Assembly: GCF_007741535.1 (NCBI RefSeq)
Contig: NZ_CP036525.1
Span: forward strand, 124,001 to 188,000
DNA length: 64,000 bases
Direction of reading: 5' to 3'
Source of the DNA: Rubripirellula lacrimiformis
GTDB lineage: Bacteria; Planctomycetota; Planctomycetia; Pirellulales; Pirellulaceae
Shown: one piece after another, positions 48,279 through 56,879 of the stretch
Numbering within the stretch: position 1 is the stretch's first letter
Layout of the letters: each line of letters opens with the position of its first letter
Translations under genes and position numbers: made by a program
Notes under the pieces: model-generated
What the model saw: the letters and a program-made list of their open reading frames with translations, nothing else
What the model was told of the DNA's origin: nothing
The model's database searches: none

Positions 48279-49256
48279 ATGCCCAAGTCTAACCCCCAGA
48301 CTCCTGCAAATCCACGCGGTCGTTACTTTCCTGCCGAACTTCGCCAGCGTCTTTCCGAGGACCTGCATCTTACCGGAAAGGCGAAACGCACTCACGATGG
48401 CTACATCCGTGCCGTCCGGCAACTGTCCGACTTTGCGAAGTGCAGTCCCGACAAGGTCACCGAAACGCAAGTCCGCCAGTTCTTTCTACACCTCAAGAAT
48501 GATCGCGAGTTCGCCCATGGGTCGCTTCGGGTCGCGCTCTCCGGCGTGAAGTTCTTCTTCACCTTCACCTGCAAACGCGACTGGGAGATCTTCGCGATGC
48601 TCAAGCTGCAGAACGCCAAAACGCTGCCAGTCGTACTGACCATCGAGCAGGTCCACCGCATCATGCAGATCACCAAGACTCAACGCCTGCTTGTCTTCTT
48701 TTGGACCGTTTACACCATGGGACTGCGGCTCAACGAAGCCTTGAGCTTGCAGGTTGGTGACATCGATGCCGCTCGCGGGTTCGCTCACATCCATCGCGGG
48801 AAAGGAGCCAAAGATCGCTGACTGCCGCTGCCACCTTCAACGCTGAAGTTGTTGCGAAGCTATTGGTGCACGCACCAGCATCCGTCGTTGCTGTTCCCCG
48901 GCAATCGACGCGGGCACTCACTGGCCAAGCACGGGATCAGCACGGCCAAGAACCCGATGTCTGAAAAGACCGTTCAGGAAGCCATCGCCAAGATCACCGG
49001 AACGATGAACCTGGGCAAGAAAGTCACGCTGCACACGCTCCGGCATTGTTACGCGACGCACCTACTCGAAGCGGGCGTCGGATTGAAGGCCCTCCAGAAA
49101 CTGATGGGGCACTCTTCGCTACAGTCCACCATGATCTACCTGCACTTGACCGACACCGCCGAGGCCAACTCGCGCGAGGTCATTAACATGATGTTCGGCA
49201 AATCGCCCGGAGAAGACGACGGCAACGATGCCGGTGCGAAAGCTAAGTTGAAGTAG
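48279..49256 (+). pseudogene. Tyrosine recombinase of the IS91-like element, copy 1 (nonsense mutation)
   Basis: Same frame as the intact copy at 62612. At codon 181 TTA became TGA (position 48819-48821), cutting the product to 180 residues before the HxxR box and active tyrosine. Downstream frame 48822-49256 is intact (HTLRHCYATH, GHSSLQSTMIY). A handful of other base differences separate the copies. The product should be inactive unless the stop is read through. Confidence 0.85.
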
Positions 49257-49272
49257 CCTCTGCATCAGCAAG

Positions 49273-50424
49273 ATGCCCAGCGTCAGCGATGCCTTACGGC
49301 AGTTCGCACCGGCTTACTTGAAACAGAATCCCGGCTCCGTCTCAGTCATCCAGCAGAAAGTTCTTGGCGTGATCACGCGTTGCCGTACCGGCGCGCTTGG
49401 TGGCGTTCACTATCAATGCGACGGATGCGGGCGAGAACACTGGGTCGGGCGTTCGTGTGGCAATCGGCACTGCCCGAACTGTGGTCACGAGAAAACGCAG
49501 CTGTGGATTGAAACGCAGTCCGCCAAGTTAATGCCAGTGCATCACTTCCTCGTCACTTTCACGGTCCCTCGTGAACTGGGCTTGGTGCTGCGCGCTCATC
49601 AGCAAGACGGATACCGCTGTCTATTCGATGCCAGTAGCCAGAGCATCCGCGACGTCGGCGCGGCGACCAAGGCCCTGCGCGGTTGCGTGCTGGGGTTCTT
49701 CGGTGTGCTGCATACTTGGGGGCGTGACCCTGCCGTCTATCATCCGCACATTCACTATGTCGTTCCCGGCGGCGGAGTGAAGTTGGATGAGAGCGGCAAT
49801 GCGGTCTCGTGGCAGAGCACACCGAAGAACTTCCTGTTCCATCATGCGACGTTGATACGAGTCTACAAGGCCAAGCTCGCCGACGAACTCCGGACGGCGG
49901 GCCTCTACGACGGTGTCCCCAAGCAAGCTTGGGACAAAAACTTCGTCGTCGACATCCAACCGGTCGGACACGGCGTGCCGACGCTGAAGTACTTGGCGCC
50001 GTACGTGCACCGCGTGGCGACCAACAACAGTCGCATCGTGTCGGTCGATGAAGCGGAAGTGATTTATACGATTCGCCGCAGCAAGCCGAAGCGAATGGAA
50101 ACCAAGCGTGTTGCCGGCGAAGCGTTCGTCGCGAGCTTCCTGCAACACGTCCTGCCACCGGGCTTCCACAAGATCCGGCACTACGGCTGGATGAGCTCGA
50201 ACAGCAAGCTGGCGATCGAGGAGGTGAAGTGGTTGGTGTGGCTGTTCTTGGGCTGGACTTTCTGGCTGGGCAGCGGCCACGCACCGCAAGAGAAACCACT
50301 GACGGCGCCGCTTCGGTGTGCCGTCTGTGGCGGCCAGTTGCGGGTGGTGGAGGTGACCTACGAGTCGCTGCAATCGGACGGGATCATCCCCGAACATTCG
50401 CTGACATATTTTGACAGTGGATAA
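49273..50424 (+). CDS. IS91-family HUH/Y2 transposase, copy 1
   Basis: 383 residues. An N-terminal zinc-finger region (CDGCG ... CGNRHCPNCG, residues 49-71) precedes the HUH motif HPHIHY at 157-161 and the two catalytic tyrosines YLAPY (Y240, Y244), the Y2 signature of rolling-circle IS91 transposases. The frame is complete. The preceding recombinase gene ends 16 bases upstream, so both are co-transcribed. The C-terminus has another CxxC pair (CAVCGGQL). Confidence 0.9.
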   Translation: MPSVSDALRQFAPAYLKQNPGSVSVIQQKVLGVITRCRTGALGGVHYQCDGCGREHWVGRSCGNRHCPNCGHEKTQLWIETQSAKLMPVHHFLVTFTVPRELGLVLRAHQQDGYRCLFDASSQSIRDVGAATKALRGCVLGFFGVLHTWGRDPAVYHPHIHYVVPGGGVKLDESGNAVSWQSTPKNFLFHHATLIRVYKAKLADELRTAGLYDGVPKQAWDKNFVVDIQPVGHGVPTLKYLAPYVHRVATNNSRIVSVDEAEVIYTIRRSKPKRMETKRVAGEAFVASFLQHVLPPGFHKIRHYGWMSSNSKLAIEEVKWLVWLFLGWTFWLGSGHAPQEKPLTAPLRCAVCGGQLRVVEVTYESLQSDGIIPEHSLTYFDSG

Positions 50425-50748
50425 ATGAGAACCTCAAAGCAGCGTCATGAAGTATTCGAAGCGTCACCGGGAGGGCGGGGGCTGAAGGTGCGCGGCAACG
50501 TCAATAACGATCGAGAAAACCCAGCATCAACGATGCTCAGGAGTACTGAACTGCGGCCAATATCATCAACATCAGCGGAAGACGAACCAGAAACTGGCCC
50601 AGCAATCTCGCCAGTGCCGACCTGGGCACTCGACGCGCAGACGCAACCGGAAGCAAAACCCAAGTAACCACCGGCGCTAACCTCCGGGCTTCTTGAACAA
50701 ACGACTTGAACATCGGCTCGCAAGCTCGCGATGTCAAATCCTTATTGG

Positions 50749-51228
50749 TTATTTGGCTTCTTTGGGCTCAAGTTCGATGATCGCCTCACCCTGTTCGTTG
50801 ATACCCTTTAGTTGGCCAGCCGGAATCATATCAGCGTCATACAGTTTTGGACGATGCTGAAAGCTGGGGTTCTCGCGTTTCTTCGCGATGATTTCAGCGA
50901 GTTCTTGTCGGAGTTTTTCGGCAGTTTCCAAATCCATTTGGGCGGTAATGGCAGTAAAGTTGTGGTCAGGATCGTAGAGTCGCAACATCAGCCGTGAGTC
51001 TGCAAGGGGATTGCCTTGCAAATCAATTCCCGCCACGCAGGTTTCAACACTCCATTTGAATCGAGATGGGACGGAAACAACGCCTGCGGCAGTTGGGTTG
51101 AGCGCGCCCGTGTATAGGTAGTACGAATTGCCTGTGTCCTGTGATTCGATCGTAGCAGCGTACGCGACCGAGAGCGAAGTGGCTAATGCGAGAACAGTCA
51201 AGGCGAATGATTTTCCAGTGGGGCGCAT
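50749..51228 (-). CDS. Cassette 7: secreted hypothetical protein
   Basis: 159 residues from ATG 51228. The signal peptide is SFALTVLALATSLSVAYAA. The mature part has a predicted beta-domain with a Cys (VETCVAGIDLQGNPLAD) and a helical segment (ETAEKLRQELAEIIAKKREN). No family recognised. The stop codon TAA is within the recombination core: GCCAAATAACC. Its ends, GGTTATTTGGC at 50747 and GCCAAATAACG at 51261-51270, match perfectly across the IS91-like insertion. Confidence 0.65.
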   Translation of the reverse strand: MRPTGKSFALTVLALATSLSVAYAATIESQDTGNSYYLYTGALNPTAAGVVSVPSRFKWSVETCVAGIDLQGNPLADSRLMLRLYDPDHNFTAITAQMDLETAEKLRQELAEIIAKKRENPSFQHRPKLYDADMIPAGQLKGINEQGEAIIELEPKEAK

Positions 51229-51262
51229 ATGATGTCTCCATACGTGTTGAATTGTATTTGCC

Positions 51263-51355
51263 AAATAACGGTTGGGATCAGCGGGCGGCGGGAGTTGACG
51301 TTGAACGCACCAAAAAACGCACCACCGCCGCTCCGTTGCATCCCATGGTTCTGTC
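51263..51355. repeat. attC site 7
   Basis: 93 bp. Left box AAATAACG, right box GGTTCTGTC. Clearly mismatched within the site, while each fits its cassette partner (ATTTGGC; CTGTCA). A strong example of the cassette-end rule. Confidence 0.9.
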
Positions 51356-52154
51356 ACGGCTTCTTGCGATCGACGTAGGTCACACCAGTTCGAACCGTGC
51401 TGACCTTCGCCTTGGGTAGGCCATCCCGCAATCGCTCCAAACCGGCATCGGTGAGTTGTGAATCGGCGATCTGCAAATCAATCAATGTGTCCAGTGAGGC
51501 CAAGTAATCGATCGAGTTGTCCGTCAAGTTACTACGGTCCCCGGTACCGTATCGAATCGTCTTCGATAGCCAGAGATGCTGGATGACCGGAAGATCACCA
51601 AGCGATGCTAGGCCAGAATCCGTGATGGTACAATCGGAGAGTTGCAGGAGGTTTAGGTTTTTGAGTCCACGAAGATGCGTAAGGCCAGCGTCCGTGACAT
51701 TCGTTCGGCCCAAATACAGCATCGCAAGCTGCGGCATCTCGGTCACGGGGGCAAGATGCTCGTCTTTCACATCGCATCCTTCCAGTCGAATAGATAGAAG
51801 ATTCTTTAAAGATGAGAGCGCCCGTAGCGACTCGCCCGTCACATCTGTGAATGTGAGGTCAATGGTTCGGAGATTTGCGAGGCCAGCTAGATGGTCTATG
51901 TCGTCATCATCAACGGTTGTCCCCCAGAGTGAGAGCGATTGCAAATGCGTAAGCTTCGAAAGAGCCTCAACGGCCTCACGCGGTAAGTCAATCCGTTCAC
52001 GGTTCGATTTACCAGCTATTCGCACGGCAGTGACATTGCCATCACCGTCTTTCGTCAGCTCTGCGGATTTCGGCAGGGATGGCTCCCGACCGATGGAGAT
52101 GCCAGAGAAGAAGGTGAATGCCAACGCGATGGCAAACATCAAAACACTTCGCAT
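51354..52154 (-). CDS. Cassette 8: secreted leucine-rich-repeat protein
   Basis: 266 residues, ATG 52154. Signal peptide (MFAIALAFTFFSG) and then eight or so LRR units of about 24 residues with LxxLxxLxL and ITDxGLxxL patterns (LTHLQSLSLWGTTV, TDAGLTHLRGLKNL, ITDSGLASLGDL). This is the RNI/internalin-like LRR type common in Planctomycetes. Probably binds protein partners outside the cytoplasm. At 801 bp it is the largest cassette gene. Confidence 0.8.
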   Translation of the reverse strand: MRSVLMFAIALAFTFFSGISIGREPSLPKSAELTKDGDGNVTAVRIAGKSNRERIDLPREAVEALSKLTHLQSLSLWGTTVDDDDIDHLAGLANLRTIDLTFTDVTGESLRALSSLKNLLSIRLEGCDVKDEHLAPVTEMPQLAMLYLGRTNVTDAGLTHLRGLKNLNLLQLSDCTITDSGLASLGDLPVIQHLWLSKTIRYGTGDRSNLTDNSIDYLASLDTLIDLQIADSQLTDAGLERLRDGLPKAKVSTVRTGVTYVDRKKP

Positions 52155-52173
52155 AGTTTCTTCCTCATGACTG

Positions 52174-52266
52174 ACAGAACGTCACGCGTCACCCGGTACG
52201 CGCGAGAGATTTTCAATATCAAGACCGCCCAACTCGCGTACTCGGGTGCACGCGATTGTTACCCGC
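52174..52266. repeat. attC site 8
   Basis: 93 bp. Left box ACAGAACG, right box GTTACCCGC. Arms CACCCGGTACGCG / CGCGTACTCGGGTG pair with one unpaired T. The left box matches the GGTTCTGTCA end of cassette 8. Confidence 0.9.
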
Positions 52267-52627
52267 CGTCATTTGGGCGAGCGTCTAGCGGCAACAAACC
52301 GCCAGTACGAGCATAGCGTATCAGGCCGACAGCACCTGCAGACAGTGTCCAGATCATTGCAATGGGGGCAACAAGACCGAGCATCTCCTGTATCATCCCC
52401 AGATAGCCAGCAGACTCAATGTACGACACTGCGTCGCCATTTTGGTCACGAACCAGTCGGCGTGGAATTGCCGGTACAACCAAAAACGATATGGGCACCA
52501 TCACGGCCAACGACCACAGCAAACCATTGCGGCAGCTTATGAGCACAGCCTTGAAGGCAGAGTTAGCTCGATACGCGGATCGCGGATCGTTTAGATGTGC
52601 ATTTGATGGCGAGTACGGGTTCGTCAT
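52259..52627 (-). CDS. Cassette 9: membrane protein with N-terminal NPYSP motif
   Basis: 122 residues from ATG 52627, beginning MTNPYSPSN; an ATG at 52648 would add seven residues. Three membrane segments (GLLWSLAVMVPISFLVVPAIP, IQEMLGLVAPIAMIWTLSAGA and a shorter one). The stop TAA overlaps the core GGGTAAC of attC site 8. Function unknown. Confidence 0.65.
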   Translation of the reverse strand: MTNPYSPSNAHLNDPRSAYRANSAFKAVLISCRNGLLWSLAVMVPISFLVVPAIPRRLVRDQNGDAVSYIESAGYLGMIQEMLGLVAPIAMIWTLSAGAVGLIRYARTGGLLPLDARPNDGG

Positions 52628-52661
52628 TGCAGTCTTGTATCCCGCCATCGCGAAGCAAGTC

Positions 52662-52753
52662 GGGTAACGTTGACGATCAGCCGGCGGCGACGGAAGATCA
52701 ACCACTTCAAAACGCCCGACTTCGCCGCTCGGTTGCATCGTTTGGTTCGCCCC
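52662..52753. repeat. attC site 9
   Basis: 92 bp. Left box GGGTAACG, right box GGTTCGCCCC. Each box matches its cassette partner (GTTACCCG; GGGCGAAC) rather than its own opposite end. Confidence 0.9.
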
Positions 52754-52782
52754 GTTTTATGTAGGACGTTTGGAAGCTGTGG

Positions 52783-53154
52783 TTAGGTGTCGAACAGCCC
52801 GAAATCGTATAGTCCGTAGACGACGAAAGCAAGGAACGCACCAACACCAAGCCAAAATCGTACGCGATCAGAACTGCGAGCAGCAAATATCGCGACCGCC
52901 CCGATCAGCGAGTATAAAATTACGTTTGCGATTGTGTGCGGATTGTCTGCGCGGCCCCATGAATCGTTCTCGAGCGAAAAGAGTGGTACGACGATCATAA
53001 GCGACAGTGAGATCAGTGAACCGAAAATCGCCACAACACCGAATGACCACAGGCCGATCGTCGCGGTAAACCGCCGTAGCGATTCGAGAGTGATCCCACG
53101 ATGGTTCGTGTCCATTCCGGACGTTCGGTCCGCAGTTCGTAGATCGTCAGTCAT
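52783..53154 (-). CDS. Cassette 10: small membrane protein
   Basis: 123 residues, ATG 53154. Three hydrophobic segments (GLWSFGVVAIFGSLISLSL, ANVILYSLIGAVAIFAA, WLGVGAFLAFVVYGLY). A short hydrophilic N-terminus. No known family. The 77 bases between its start and the next site end at the IS66 insertion. Confidence 0.6.
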   Translation of the reverse strand: MTDDLRTADRTSGMDTNHRGITLESLRRFTATIGLWSFGVVAIFGSLISLSLMIVVPLFSLENDSWGRADNPHTIANVILYSLIGAVAIFAARSSDRVRFWLGVGAFLAFVVYGLYDFGLFDT

Positions 53155-53230
53155 GTTGATTGAGTCGCGAGAAGCTCTGCCAACAGGCAGCGAATAACAT
53201 GCTCGGCGTCAAATGCAATGTACTTCAGTG

Positions 53231-53238
53231 GGCGAACG
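53231..53238. repeat. attC site 10, left part (split by IS66)
   Basis: Left box GGCGAACG. The site continues at 55947-56024 after the IS66 element. Confidence 0.75.
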
Positions 53239-53277
53239 GTAACCGTACACCAGCACCAGTTGGGCGCTTGGGGTTGG

Positions 53278-55044
53278 TTACTTTTTGCGGGTTCGGCGGC
53301 GGGCGCGGCGAGTTTTCTTGCGGTCGGCGGCTTGGCGACGTTCGTCGTCGCGGTATTGCCGGATCGATTCGGGATGTTCTGCCTTCCAGGCATGGGGCGT
53401 CATTGATTGCCAGTCGGTTTCGCCGGATAGCGCACGCCGCAGGACATCATCCAAGTACGCTCGCACGTCCAAGTTGTTGCGGATCGCGCTCCCGATGATT
53501 GTCATTAAGTTTGCAGCCCGTTCGCCCGCGGCCACCGAGCCTTTGAACATCCAGTTCTTGCGACCCGTCGCCACCCGCTTCATCAACTGCTCGCAGTCGT
53601 TGTTGTCCAGCGGGATCGATACATCTTCGGTAAAACGATGGAGTGCCTCCCAGTGCCGACGGACGTAGGCCGCCGCCATCCCAAGGTTGCTCTTGGGAAG
53701 CACCTTCGGTGACTGCATCGCTTCACTGGAAAGATAGGCTTCGATCTGATCCAGAACATGACGTGACAGGCTTTGGCGTCGCGAAAGTTGCTCCGGCGCA
53801 GTAAGGTGTTTGCATTGATCCTCCACGTCGTAAAGATTTCCAATCAACGACTCAAGTTTCGCCACTTGGATCGGGAACGCACTGCGGCACTCGTCGATCT
53901 TGCGACGCGCATGTGCCCAGCACGCTGCGAAAGTGATTCGCGAGTCGCTTCGTATTTGGATCTTCTGAAATCCCGACCAACAGTCGCCAATCAGGTTACC
54001 TTCAAAGTCACTCAGCACGTCGTCCGGACCATCACGGTGACGGCTAACCGTGAAGTCGAAAGCGACAACCGGAAGCCGTGAAGCGTAGTAGCCCCAGAAG
54101 TTCGCTTTGATGCTTGGCTTGCCTGTGGTCATCGCCTTCTCGAGGACCTCGGTGATACGTTTACCGCGCGGGTGATCCGATAAGTCCGGCATCGCGGCGG
54201 GCGTAATCAACAGCACGCCGGTGTCATCACAGCCAACGGTGGGATCTTGTTTCAGAATGCTCTGCAAGTGCTCGGCGAGCGGACGCAGGGCGAACTCGAC
54301 GGCCGTTTCGATGTTCTGCAGTGTGCTGCGACTGGGCGTCCAGCCGCTGGCCCCGAACATGTCTTGTTGACGATAGAACGGCAGGTGATAGAAGTACTTC
54401 CAGGCCACCACCTCGACACCGATCGAGGCGTCGAAGCGATCCCATTCGACGAGGCCCGTGGGCCGCTCGGGGCTGACGATGCCTTGCGCTTTGTCGGTTG
54501 GGTGGACGTATTTGGCATACTTGGTTAGTCGGACTTTGAGATCCGCGGGAACCCACTCCAGCGTTTCAACTTCGTCATAGCCGATCAGGGTCAAGCCTTC
54601 GCGTTTTCCTTCGGGCACATCGACGATGCGTTCATAGCGCGGCAAATGTTCGGGGAACTTGCGGTCGCCGGTTGCGGAGCGATTTCGTCGTCGCTTCTTC
54701 TTGTCTTCTTCGGCATCGTCAACAATTTGTCGAGCGTCGCAGATCGCTTCTTCGAGTGCGCTGATGACTTCGGGCGTGGGCTCTTCGCCCAAGTCGAAAT
54801 GCAGCTGGCCGTCACAGTCGATGCGTCGCTCACTCTTGCGACCAAAAAGTTGCTTGAGAAGTTTCTCGATCGTCAGGTTCAGCTCGATGTTCTTCTCGTC
54901 GAGTTTGTCACGGTCGGACTTAAGTTCTAAGACGCTGTGGGCTTGTTCCTCAATCAGCTTGTCTTTCAACTCCAGTGCGACGGCTTGTTTTTGAATCAAC
55001 GCATGAGCAGCATCGAGGTCGGCGGGGAGTGGTTTGGGATCCAT
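53278..55044 (-). CDS. tnpC: IS66-family transposase TnpC
   Basis: 588 residues from ATG 55044 (MDPKPLPADLD). N-terminal coiled coil (LIQKQAVALELKDKLIEEQ), zinc-binding-type and DDE core (VGCDDTGVLLI, then GDCWSGFQKI, with the E in the later helix), and the C-terminal IS66 domain (DNNDCEQLMKRVATGRKNW). Intact and near the usual length of about 520-590 residues. The basic tail RRTRKK is at the left end of the element. Confidence 0.9.
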   Translation of the reverse strand: MDPKPLPADLDAAHALIQKQAVALELKDKLIEEQAHSVLELKSDRDKLDEKNIELNLTIEKLLKQLFGRKSERRIDCDGQLHFDLGEEPTPEVISALEEAICDARQIVDDAEEDKKKRRRNRSATGDRKFPEHLPRYERIVDVPEGKREGLTLIGYDEVETLEWVPADLKVRLTKYAKYVHPTDKAQGIVSPERPTGLVEWDRFDASIGVEVVAWKYFYHLPFYRQQDMFGASGWTPSRSTLQNIETAVEFALRPLAEHLQSILKQDPTVGCDDTGVLLITPAAMPDLSDHPRGKRITEVLEKAMTTGKPSIKANFWGYYASRLPVVAFDFTVSRHRDGPDDVLSDFEGNLIGDCWSGFQKIQIRSDSRITFAACWAHARRKIDECRSAFPIQVAKLESLIGNLYDVEDQCKHLTAPEQLSRRQSLSRHVLDQIEAYLSSEAMQSPKVLPKSNLGMAAAYVRRHWEALHRFTEDVSIPLDNNDCEQLMKRVATGRKNWMFKGSVAAGERAANLMTIIGSAIRNNLDVRAYLDDVLRRALSGETDWQSMTPHAWKAEHPESIRQYRDDERRQAADRKKTRRARRRTRKK

Positions 55045-55196
55045 GATGGCGACATTATAAAGTTCGCCACCAAAAGCGCAAGTGCGTCCCCACGAAAGTC
55101 CAAAAGAAAACCGGCCCCGCGAGAATGTTCTCACGAAGCCGGTTGATGCGAAGTGGAACTGATTGATGCGAAGTGGAACTGGCCGGCCAGACGGCC

Positions 55197-55547
55197 CTAC
55201 GCCACCATTCGCTTGCGTCTTGTCTTGGCCGATTTCAGTGAGACGCCTGCGATCCACATGGCCAGTTCGACCGAATCGATCGTGACGTGCGTTTGATCAC
55301 AGGGAGGCGTTGGCAGCTCGACGGTGCCTTGCTCGAGTCGCCTGTACCACAAGGTCAATCCACCAGTCTCCCACCAGAGGGCTTTGATGCGGTCTCGCTT
55401 TCGATTGACAAACAGAAACAGCGAACCGTCGGTGACGCTCTTGCCCAACGAGGTGGTGACGATTCCGGTCAGACCATCAAAGCCTTTTCGAAAGTCGACC
55501 GGCTCGGTGCACAGATAGATCGGCATGCCATCAGGCAATCCGATCAT
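55197..55547 (-). CDS. tnpB: IS66-family accessory protein TnpB
   Basis: 116 residues. IS66 Orf2 family core: DGMPIYLCTEPVDFRKGFDG, then LFLFVNRKRDRIKALWWETG, then LWYRRLEQG. Needed for transposition of IS66 elements; exact role unknown. Its start overlaps the tnpA stop (ATGA), so the two are translationally coupled. Confidence 0.92.
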   Translation of the reverse strand: MIGLPDGMPIYLCTEPVDFRKGFDGLTGIVTTSLGKSVTDGSLFLFVNRKRDRIKALWWETGGLTLWYRRLEQGTVELPTPPCDQTHVTIDSVELAMWIAGVSLKSAKTRRKRMVA

Positions 55548-55882
55548 GGTTGATCCTTGCGCAGTGGATTCGGCTGAGAATCAGTTGGCACTTCGATACG
55601 AATGCGGATGCCACCGGGAAGTTCAATCGTCGCGTTCGCGAGATTGGCTGCGGGAGCGGGGCGATCCGGTGTGGCTTGAAACGAGACGGGCACAAACTTG
55701 GCCACGACGGGGACTTTCGGATCCCGCGTCGACCGCAGCTTGCGTTTCCAGTTGTAGAAAGACGGCTGCGAAACACCTTCGGCGGAACAGAATTGAGCGA
55801 CCGTCATCTGAGCTTGCTCAAATCGTTGCAGACGCTCCGTCCAAAGCTTCGCGGTTTCGGCTCGATTCATAGGGTTCTCCAT
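55544..55882 (-). CDS. tnpA: IS66-family accessory protein TnpA
   Basis: 112 residues from ATG 55882. A helix-turn-helix region (LQRFEQAQMTVAQFCSAEG, then SQPSFYNWKRKL) is followed by a short C-terminal beta part (IELPGGIRIRIEV). Typical DNA-binding accessory protein of IS66. Upstream of tnpB and overlapping it by four bases. Confidence 0.9.
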   Translation of the reverse strand: MENPMNRAETAKLWTERLQRFEQAQMTVAQFCSAEGVSQPSFYNWKRKLRSTRDPKVPVVAKFVPVSFQATPDRPAPAANLANATIELPGGIRIRIEVPTDSQPNPLRKDQP

Positions 55883-55946
55883 TGGGAAGCAAGGTAAACC
55901 CAATAGCCTAAAACCTGCGCCTACAATGGTTTTGGTGTACGGTTAC

Positions 55947-56024
55947 GTTGACCGGGTGCGAACGAACGATCAACCATCAAGAAAGGCGTTTTTGAGCACT
56001 CCGGTCCAACGCATGGTTCGCCGC
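55947..56024. repeat. attC site 10, right part
   Basis: Right arm ACTCCGGTCCAACGC and box GGTTCGCCGC of the site split by IS66. The box pairs with the left box GGCGAACG of site 11, as cassette 11 ends. Confidence 0.8.
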
Positions 56025-56459
56025 GATCGGGTCGTCGGGTTTCGCGGAAATCCGCCGGTTTGCGCGACGCAATGCCAACCACGACACCGCAGCGTAGATT
56101 GCAGAAGTAAGGAGTGCAAGAACAGCCATTTCTTGCATGCCGTCGAATGCCCACGAGAAGGGGTCAAACATCCGGCCGTGAGTTGGCTTGGATGCCTGGC
56201 GTGCGTTCAGCGTGAGGCAGTATCCGTATCCGTACAGGAAAGCCCAAACAACACAAACGGTGTAGTGCGTGAGTGTACCCTGCGGGGTTTTGAGGCGAAA
56301 TCGTAGTTGAATCCATACTGCAGTGAGTGTCGGAACGAGCGGAACGAGGAGGATCAGAGGAGAATTCGCATGGTCAACGGCAAGCGGAAGGTGCGCAAGA
56401 TGAACGCCAACAATCAGAGTGAAGAGCAGCAAGTCAAGGATGGCAAACGGTCGTCGCAC
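55977..56459 (-). CDS. Cassette 11: membrane protein reading into attC
   Basis: 160 residues, GTG start at 56459. Four hydrophobic segments (AILDLLLFTLIVGVHLA, LILLVPLVPTLTAVWI, THYTVCVVWAFLYGYG and the ALLTSAIYAAVSWLAL stretch). No stop before attC; the last ~17 residues (AANHALDRSAQKRLS) are the translated site. Function unknown. Confidence 0.6.
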   Translation of the reverse strand: MRRPFAILDLLLFTLIVGVHLAHLPLAVDHANSPLILLVPLVPTLTAVWIQLRFRLKTPQGTLTHYTVCVVWAFLYGYGYCLTLNARQASKPTHGRMFDPFSWAFDGMQEMAVLALLTSAIYAAVSWLALRRANRRISAKPDDPIAANHALDRSAQKRLS

Positions 56460-56491
56460 CGATCCAATCTCCGATCGTCTAAAACTTGGTC

Positions 56492-56582
56492 GGCGAACGT
56501 CGGTGATCAGCGGGTCGGGAGAGTTGACTGTCCATTGGTGAAAACTTGCAGGCCCGACTCCGTTGAATCACTTGGTTATTTG
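56492..56582. repeat. attC site 11
   Basis: 91 bp. Left box GGCGAACG, right box GGTTATTTG. The right box fits the left box CAAATAACG of site 12. Confidence 0.88.
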
Positions 56583-56787
56583 TTTGCCCGAACCAGTCGT
56601 CGGACTAGCGGTCGGCAAGCCGTCAGCCTACCGGGCATGGAGTCGGCCGGCAAGTTTTCGGGCGTTGCGTCGGCACGCGGGTCGGCAGTCGTGCGAGTCG
56701 ATCACGGAGTGCCATCGAGCATTGAGATCACGAGTTGTGCGCCGAGGCCATCGGTTCCGATGCACCAAAAGACGCGTCGGTTTAGTA
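56583..56787. other. Cassette 12: short cassette with no clear gene
   Basis: About 205 bases between sites 11 and 12. The box pair (GGTTATTTGT / ACAAATAACG) shows it is a complete cassette. Open frames here all begin within an attC site or lack a start; none has family signs. Probably a non-coding or decayed cassette. Confidence 0.6.
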
Positions 56788-56879
56788 CAAATAACGGCGG
56801 CGATCAGCGGGCCGGGGAAGTTGAGTTTCCATTCGTGAAGCCGCACAAGCCCGGCTCCGTTGCATCGCATGGTTCATCG
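56788..56879. repeat. attC site 12
   Basis: 92 bp. Left box CAAATAACG, right box GGTTCATCGG. Inner arms CAGCGGGCCGGG / CCCGGCTCCGTTG pair with an unpaired T. Right box fits GATGAACG of site 13. Confidence 0.9.

Larger units (their letters stand above)
48142..50746 (+). mobile_element. IS91-like element, copy 1 (tyrosine recombinase + HUH transposase)
   Basis: About 2.6 kb. The left end begins CAAGTAAGCC and carries a GCCGC-TATC-GCGGC hairpin at 48149-48162. The right end is placed just before GGTTATTTGGC at 50747, after a CATCG..CGATG hairpin. It holds a tyrosine recombinase gene (broken by one stop codon in this copy) and an IS91-type transposase. Some IS91-family elements are known to carry such a recombinase gene. 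It lies at the G|TT position of an attC, as does copy 2. Confidence 0.75.
53239..55946 (-). mobile_element. IS66-family insertion sequence
   Basis: Bounded by the inverted repeat GTAACCGTACACCA (left end 53239, right end 55946). Genes tnpA, tnpB and tnpC are in the usual order on the minus strand. About 2.7 kb. It interrupts attC site 10. The 8-base flanks GGCGAACG and GTTGACCG are not identical, so the expected 8-bp target duplication is not seen. Two 17-base copies of TGATGCGAAGTGGAACT lie between tnpB and tnpC. Confidence 0.88.

Noticed and set aside
50425-50667. 80-residue frame after the IS91-type transposase (copy 1)
   Set aside because: No similarity; most likely the non-coding right end of the element.
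56628-56870. 80-residue minus-strand frame over cassette 12
   Set aside because: It starts inside attC site 12 and has mixed Arg/Cys-rich composition typical of a shadow frame.
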